Origin: CAYLWZ01 sp964585805
Lineage (GTDB): Bacteria; Patescibacteriota; Minisyncoccia; Minisyncoccales; GWA2-38-27
Direction of reading: 5' to 3'
Assembly (NCBI GenBank): GCA_964585805.1
Contig: CAZPFE010000006.1
Span: 1-25,190, forward strand
Length of the DNA: 25,190 bases
The notes under the pieces were generated by a model. That model was not told where the DNA came from. It made no database searches and saw only the letters and a list, made by a program, of their open reading frames with translations. Position numbers and translations under genes: made by a program. This document shows positions 21,933 through 25,190 of this stretch, in pieces. The stretch's first letter is position 1. Each line of letters starts with the position of its first letter.

Positions 21933-22241
21933 CTAACTTCTCTTCTTCTCCCTAAGAAAGAAGAAGAGAATTATTATAAACCACATCACTGTCGCTAACC
22001 CCTCTAGCGACAGTGATATACCCACCACCTGCCACTTTGTTCGGACAGGTGGATTAATAGAGATATAAAAAAATATCATTGAAAAATAAAGTAAAATAGG
22101 GAAGAAAAACACTCCCCACTTTACTTTTTTTTCTAAATTTTCCTTTCTTTTCATTATGGATATGTCAAAACATATCCCTAGTAAAGAGATGAAACTAATC
22201 GTCCATAGTACTATAAATATGATGGCTTCGGTAGGGAACAT
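21933..22241 (-). CDS. Small three-helix membrane protein of unknown function
   Basis: I do not recognise this 102-residue protein. Three hydrophobic segments are at about residues 7-27 (IIFIVLWTISFISLLGICFD), 42-60 (WGVFFFPILLYFSMIFFYI) and 79-95 (EGLATVMWFIIILFFF). Between helices lie basic stretches (MKRKENLEKKVK; the tail REKKRS). AAGGAG lies 7 bases before the ATG, one of the best ribosome binding sites of the window. Codons in the second half are richer in G and C (CTG, TCG, GAG, GGG, GCG, GTG) than neighbours. Four hairpins, one a perfect 13-base pair, lie within the coding DNA, which is odd for a normal gene. It stands alone, with its own promoter-like -35 and terminator. A toxin, holin-like or bacteriocin-immunity role is possible but unsupported. 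Confidence 0.65.
   Translation of the reverse strand: MFPTEAIIFIVLWTISFISLLGICFDISIMKRKENLEKKVKWGVFFFPILLYFSMIFFYISINPPVRTKWQVVGISLSLEGLATVMWFIIILFFFLREKKRS
21985..22017. repeat. Perfect 13-base-pair inverted repeat inside the membrane-protein gene
   Basis: ATCACTGTCGCTA (21985-21997), loop ACCCCTC and its exact complement (22005-22017). Neighbouring inverted repeats lie at 21938-21949/21959-21970 (12-base arms), 22025-22031/22046-22052 (7-base arms) and 22088-22095/22120-22127 (8-base arms, followed by T5 on the + strand). Confidence 0.85.
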
Positions 22242-22272
22242 AGTTCACTCCTTTTTTTTAATTTATTATCAA

Positions 22273-22322
22273 AGAACATTTTTACCGTTCTACGAAATAA
22301 CCTATCTTTAAAAATTTGTCAA
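22273..22322 (-). promoter_or_regulatory. Candidate promoter and dyad upstream of the small membrane protein
   Basis: On the minus strand a perfect TTGACA (22317-22322) is followed after 17 bases by the weak TATTTC (22294-22299). AGAAC/GTTCT (22273-22277 with 22287-22291) forms a dyad just downstream. A complete -35 with a poor -10 suggests activator or repressor control, but this is inference. Confidence 0.4.
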
Positions 22323-22349
22323 CCCCATATTTCAATAACCCAAAACCTC

Positions 22350-22382
22350 AATAAAAATATGCAAGGTTTGTCCTTGCATATT
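22350..22382 (-). terminator. Terminator of the secY-adk-map operon
   Basis: AATATGCAAGG (22356-22366) and its exact complement (22372-22382) form an 11-base-pair stem with a 5-base loop. On the minus strand the stem is followed by TTTATT, and it lies 25 bases after the map stop codon. Confidence 0.85.
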
Positions 22383-22407
22383 CATAATTTTGTTTACGTT
22401 TAAGATG

Positions 22408-23151
22408 TTATTTAGTTAAAACCTCTACTCCTTTATCTGTAACAGCAATCATATGTTCAAAATGAGCAGAAAGAGAGCCATCTTTAGTTTGATAACCAAA
22501 ACCATCTTTTGTCTTTTTTATTCTCCAATCACCAGCTGAAATAATTGGCTCTAAACAAAAAACCATTCCTGTTTCTATTTTTGGTCCGCTTCTTCGTTTG
22601 CCAAAATTAGGAATCTGAGGATCCTCATGAAGTTCTTTGCCGATTCCGTGCCCACAAAGATCTCTAACTATACTATAACCTTGTTTTTCTACATACCGCT
22701 GAATAGTATTGCCAATATCGCCAAAAGTCCTACCTGGTTTAACTTTTTTTATTCCTCTTTTTAAAGCCTTTTTTGCTACTCTTATCAATCTCTGCGCTTC
22801 CTGACTAATTTCTCCTACTGGCAAAGTAATTGCCATATCACTATGAAAACCATCAAACCAAACTCCTCCATCCAAAGTAATAATATCTCCTTCTTTTAAT
22901 TTTCTTTCTGAAGGAGGACAATGAACAACTTCTTCATTTATACAAGTACACAAAGCGGCTGGAAAACCATTATAATTTTTAAAACTTGGTTTAGCGCCTA
23001 ATTTCAAAATAAGCTTCTCTGCTTCTTCGCTTAAATACTTAGTTGTTACTCCGGGTTGAACTAATTTCTCAACCTTCTTCATTACATAAACTAAAATCCT
23101 AGCCGCCTTTCTCATTTTTTCAATCTCTTCCGGCGTCTTGATAATAATCAT
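22408..23151 (-). CDS. map: Methionine aminopeptidase, type I
   Basis: The 247-residue enzyme removes N-terminal methionine from new proteins. All five metal ligands are visible: Asp94 and Asp105 (LDGGVWFDGFHSDMA), His168 (CGHGIG), Glu201 (CLEPIIS) and Glu232 (HFEHMIAV). His77 in VVHCPP is the usual substrate-contact histidine. Length and spacing are normal for type Ia. It is the last gene of the secY-adk-map run, 9 bases after adk, with a terminator behind it; in many bacteria infA and rpmJ would follow. AAAGGG before the ATG is a weak ribosome binding site. Confidence 0.97.
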   Translation of the reverse strand: MIIIKTPEEIEKMRKAARILVYVMKKVEKLVQPGVTTKYLSEEAEKLILKLGAKPSFKNYNGFPAALCTCINEEVVHCPPSERKLKEGDIITLDGGVWFDGFHSDMAITLPVGEISQEAQRLIRVAKKALKRGIKKVKPGRTFGDIGNTIQRYVEKQGYSIVRDLCGHGIGKELHEDPQIPNFGKRRSGPKIETGMVFCLEPIISAGDWRIKKTKDGFGYQTKDGSLSAHFEHMIAVTDKGVEVLTK

Positions 23152-23160
23152 ATAAACCCT

Positions 23161-23859
23161 TTATTTTAATACCTCCAAAATATCCTTAAAAACATCAGCT
23201 ATATTTTGTTCCCCATTAACCTTTCTTATTTTTAGTCCTTCATCTTCAAAAACCTTCAAAACAGGATATGTTCGTTCTTTATATTCTTTTAATCTTGTTT
23301 TAATTGTCTCAGGATCATCCAAACCTTCCCGACGCAAAAGCTTTGAACCATCTAAAGGACAAACTGTTAAATTTTTTGTTTCTTCATTATATAAAATAGG
23401 ATGCCTCATTAATTGACAAATCCTCCGATGAGAATTTCTAAAAATTGTTTCTTCTGGACTAATTTCTATTAAAACAACTTTTATATTTTCCAAACCATAA
23501 AGATTCTTCAAAACCGGTACAATTTTTTCTGCCTCATAAACAGTTCTTGGGGAACCGGCTATTACTAAATCTCTGCCTTCTTCAAATAACCTTTTAATTT
23601 CTTCCTGAACTAAATAAACCACAAAAGGGGGGCTACACAATTTCCCCTCTTTCCAAATTTCTTTTTCTTTTAAAACACTGTAACTTTCTCCTTCTATTGT
23701 AACAATTTTATCTTCATTCTTTTCTTCTGCTTCCTGAAATGTTCTTTCTAAAATCTCGCTTGTCTCAAAATAATACAAACTAAACTTTCTCGCTAAAAGT
23801 TCTGCTTGGGTTCCCTTTCCTGCACCAGGAGGTCCAAATAAAATAATAGTCTGCCTCAT
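23161..23859 (-). CDS. adk: Adenylate kinase with altered AMP-site motif
   Basis: The 232-residue enzyme balances AMP, ADP and ATP. It has the P-loop GPPGAGKGT (residues 9-17) and arginines in the LID and core (SHRRICQL; TIKTRLKEY). Two departures stand out. The DGFPRT motif reads AGSPRT, so the usual magnesium-site Asp is Ala and Phe is Ser while the AMP-binding Arg stays. The LID (C-x4-H near 'CQLMRH', later CPLDG) keeps only part of a four-ligand zinc site. It may use another nucleoside monophosphate. It is located between secY (18 bases) and map (9 bases), the classical place for adk. Confidence 0.9.
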   Translation of the reverse strand: MRQTIILFGPPGAGKGTQAELLARKFSLYYFETSEILERTFQEAEEKNEDKIVTIEGESYSVLKEKEIWKEGKLCSPPFVVYLVQEEIKRLFEEGRDLVIAGSPRTVYEAEKIVPVLKNLYGLENIKVVLIEISPEETIFRNSHRRICQLMRHPILYNEETKNLTVCPLDGSKLLRREGLDDPETIKTRLKEYKERTYPVLKVFEDEGLKIRKVNGEQNIADVFKDILEVLK

Positions 23860-23877
23860 AAATGTTTATTATCTAAA

Positions 23878-25155
23878 TTAAAATGTTTCGTATTCTCTCA
23901 TCTTTAATTGAGCATCAAGCTGTTTCACTGTTTCTAAAACAACAGCTACTACAATCAACAACGAAGTTCCACCGACTAAAAATCTAAAAACCATTACTCC
24001 GGTAATATTACCAATAATAGAAGGCATCACAGCTATTAAACCCAAAAAAATGGCGCCAATAAACAAAACCCTATTTAAAATATACTGGATAAACTCGGCT
24101 GTTGACTTCCCTGGTCTAATTCCAGGAACAAATCCTCCCATCTTTTGCAAGTTCTCAGAAATCGCTTTAGGGTCAAAAGTAACAGCAGTATAAAAATAAG
24201 TAAATAAAGCAACTAAAATAAAATAAAGTATTCCATGAATCCAACCGTTTTGCAAGAAATCAGCAATTCCTTTTGCTAAAGAACCAACAACCCCTCCTGA
24301 ACCAGCAAAAAAGTTTGCTATCATTCTTGGAAATAATAAAATTGAAAGAGCAAAAATAATTGGCATCACTCCGGCTGGGTTAATATTCATTGGCAAATAA
24401 GTAGATACTCCGCCAAACATTTTCATTCCTCTTACCCTTTTAGCATAAGAAATTGGAATATTGCGTCTAGCTTCATTAATAAGAACCACGCCGGTAATAA
24501 TAACTAATGACATAGAAAAAAATAATAAATAAGAAGGTATTTTAGAAGCATCCCAAGTAATAATCATTTGCCGAATATCATTGGGAAAACGAGCAATAAT
24601 TCCGGCAAAAATCAAAAGAGAGACGCCATTGCCAATACCTTTTTCAGTAATTAACTCTCCTAACCACATCAAAAATATTGTTCCAGCAGTTACGGTCAAA
24701 ATAGAAGAAAAAGTTTCTAACAAAGAAAGATGGGGAATAACATTCTGTCGTTGAAAAAGAGTTAACATTCCATAACCTTGAAGCATTGCCAAAGGGACAG
24801 TTAGTATTCTTCCATATTGATTAAACTTTCTTCTTCCTACTTCTCCCTCTTCTTTATACAACCTCTCTAATTGAGGAAAGATCATTGTCAAAAGTTGAAG
24901 AATAATCACTGCTGTAATATAAGGACCTAAGCCAAGCATTGCAATAGAAAACCTATCTAAAGCTCCGCCAGTAAAAACATTCATCAAACCGAAAACCTGA
25001 AATTGCTCAAAAAATCTCCTTAAATTATCAGCATTAACCCCAGGCATTGGAATATTAGAAAGCAATCGAAAAACTGCTAAAACACTCAAAACAAAAATAA
25101 TCCTTTTTCTTAAGTCCTTAATTTTAAAAATCTGAATTACTTTTTGATACCACAT
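23878..25155 (-). CDS. secY: Preprotein translocase subunit SecY
   Basis: The 425-residue channel protein has ten predicted membrane helices. Landmarks are the N-terminal IKDLRKRIIFVLSVLAVFRLLSNIPMPGV, the plug-region LMNVFTGGALDRFSIAMLGLGPYITAVIILQLL, GIGNGVSLLIFAGI, and the cytoplasmic loop RRNIPISYAKRVRG that contacts the ribosome. The C-terminal LLIVVAVVLETVKQLDAQLKMREYE is typical. It starts 35 bases from the window edge, so the genes before it (probably rplO in the spc operon) are outside. It is complete. Identity is secure. Confidence 0.97.
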   Translation of the reverse strand: MWYQKVIQIFKIKDLRKRIIFVLSVLAVFRLLSNIPMPGVNADNLRRFFEQFQVFGLMNVFTGGALDRFSIAMLGLGPYITAVIILQLLTMIFPQLERLYKEEGEVGRRKFNQYGRILTVPLAMLQGYGMLTLFQRQNVIPHLSLLETFSSILTVTAGTIFLMWLGELITEKGIGNGVSLLIFAGIIARFPNDIRQMIITWDASKIPSYLLFFSMSLVIITGVVLINEARRNIPISYAKRVRGMKMFGGVSTYLPMNINPAGVMPIIFALSILLFPRMIANFFAGSGGVVGSLAKGIADFLQNGWIHGILYFILVALFTYFYTAVTFDPKAISENLQKMGGFVPGIRPGKSTAEFIQYILNRVLFIGAIFLGLIAVMPSIIGNITGVMVFRFLVGGTSLLIVVAVVLETVKQLDAQLKMREYETF

Positions 25156-25190
25156 AAACTTCTTCTTTCTAAAATTTTAATATCTTCAAC

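Noticed and set aside
21841..22132. RNase P RNA, tmRNA, SRP RNA or a known riboswitch in the structured region
   Set aside because: The conserved cores (for example the tRNA-like tmRNA ends, the SRP GGAA apical loop context, the RNase P GAGGAAAGTCC segment) are not found on either strand.

Overview
The window looks like chromosomal DNA from an ultra-small, AT-rich bacterium of the Candidate Phyla Radiation (Patescibacteria), probably Parcubacteria-like. This is inferred from low GC, strongly Lys/Ile/Asn-rich proteins, tight gene packing, few Shine-Dalgarno sequences, short versions of core proteins and hairpin-rich intergenic DNA. TGA is used as a stop (for example in the TauE-like, tpiA and atpD genes), so the UGA=Gly code of Gracilibacteria/Absconditabacteria does not apply. 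No marker gene here fixes the lineage.

Layout. 1-412: GA-rich tandem and palindromic repeats, then a promoter with overlapping dyads. 413-2597 (+): ArsR-type repressor, TauE/SafE permease and an ACR3/bile-acid-symporter-like transporter, a probable metalloid or anion efflux operon. 2784-3380 (+): TetR regulator with its own promoter and operator. 3381-3921: a second cluster of GC-rich palindromes. 3922-7777 (+): radical SAM/SPASM protein, GT2 glycosyltransferase and two overlapping patatin-like lipases, the second broken by a one-base frameshift. This looks like a membrane-lipid or glycolipid operon and may answer to the same TetR. 8046-10348 (-): a type II restriction-modification pair. 10639-11232 (-): tRNA-Tyr, tRNA-Thr, rpmG (L33), tRNA-Trp and tRNA-Arg with a promoter and a terminator. 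11342-12022 (-): MscS-type membrane protein. 12131-12840 (+): GNAT acetyltransferase and a small MraZ-like protein with a strong ribosome binding site and terminator.

12958-21702 (-) is one long transcription direction: an ALG5/DPM1-like glycosyltransferase, atpC (epsilon), a third palindrome cluster, galT, tpiA, then atpB, atpE, a fused atpF-atpH, atpA, atpG and atpD. All F1Fo subunits are represented, but in reduced form: b is fused to the C-terminal part of delta, alpha has a short N-terminus, and epsilon lacks its C-terminal helices and lies away from the rest. Triosephosphate isomerase and GalT are packed directly against the ATP synthase genes, tying sugar metabolism and energy conversion together in one run.

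21805-22322 holds a small three-helix membrane protein with a strong ribosome binding site and unusual base composition. Its coding DNA carries several perfect hairpins and is followed by a GC-rich, probably structured RNA segment and a terminator. 22356-25155 (-): secY, adk and map, the tail of the ribosomal-protein operon, with a terminator. The two most unusual regions are the hairpin-studded membrane-protein locus (21805-22322) and the TetR/radical SAM/GT2/patatin operon. The 268-base gap at 7778-8045 and the remaining AT-rich spacer at 10349-10567 show nothing I can name.
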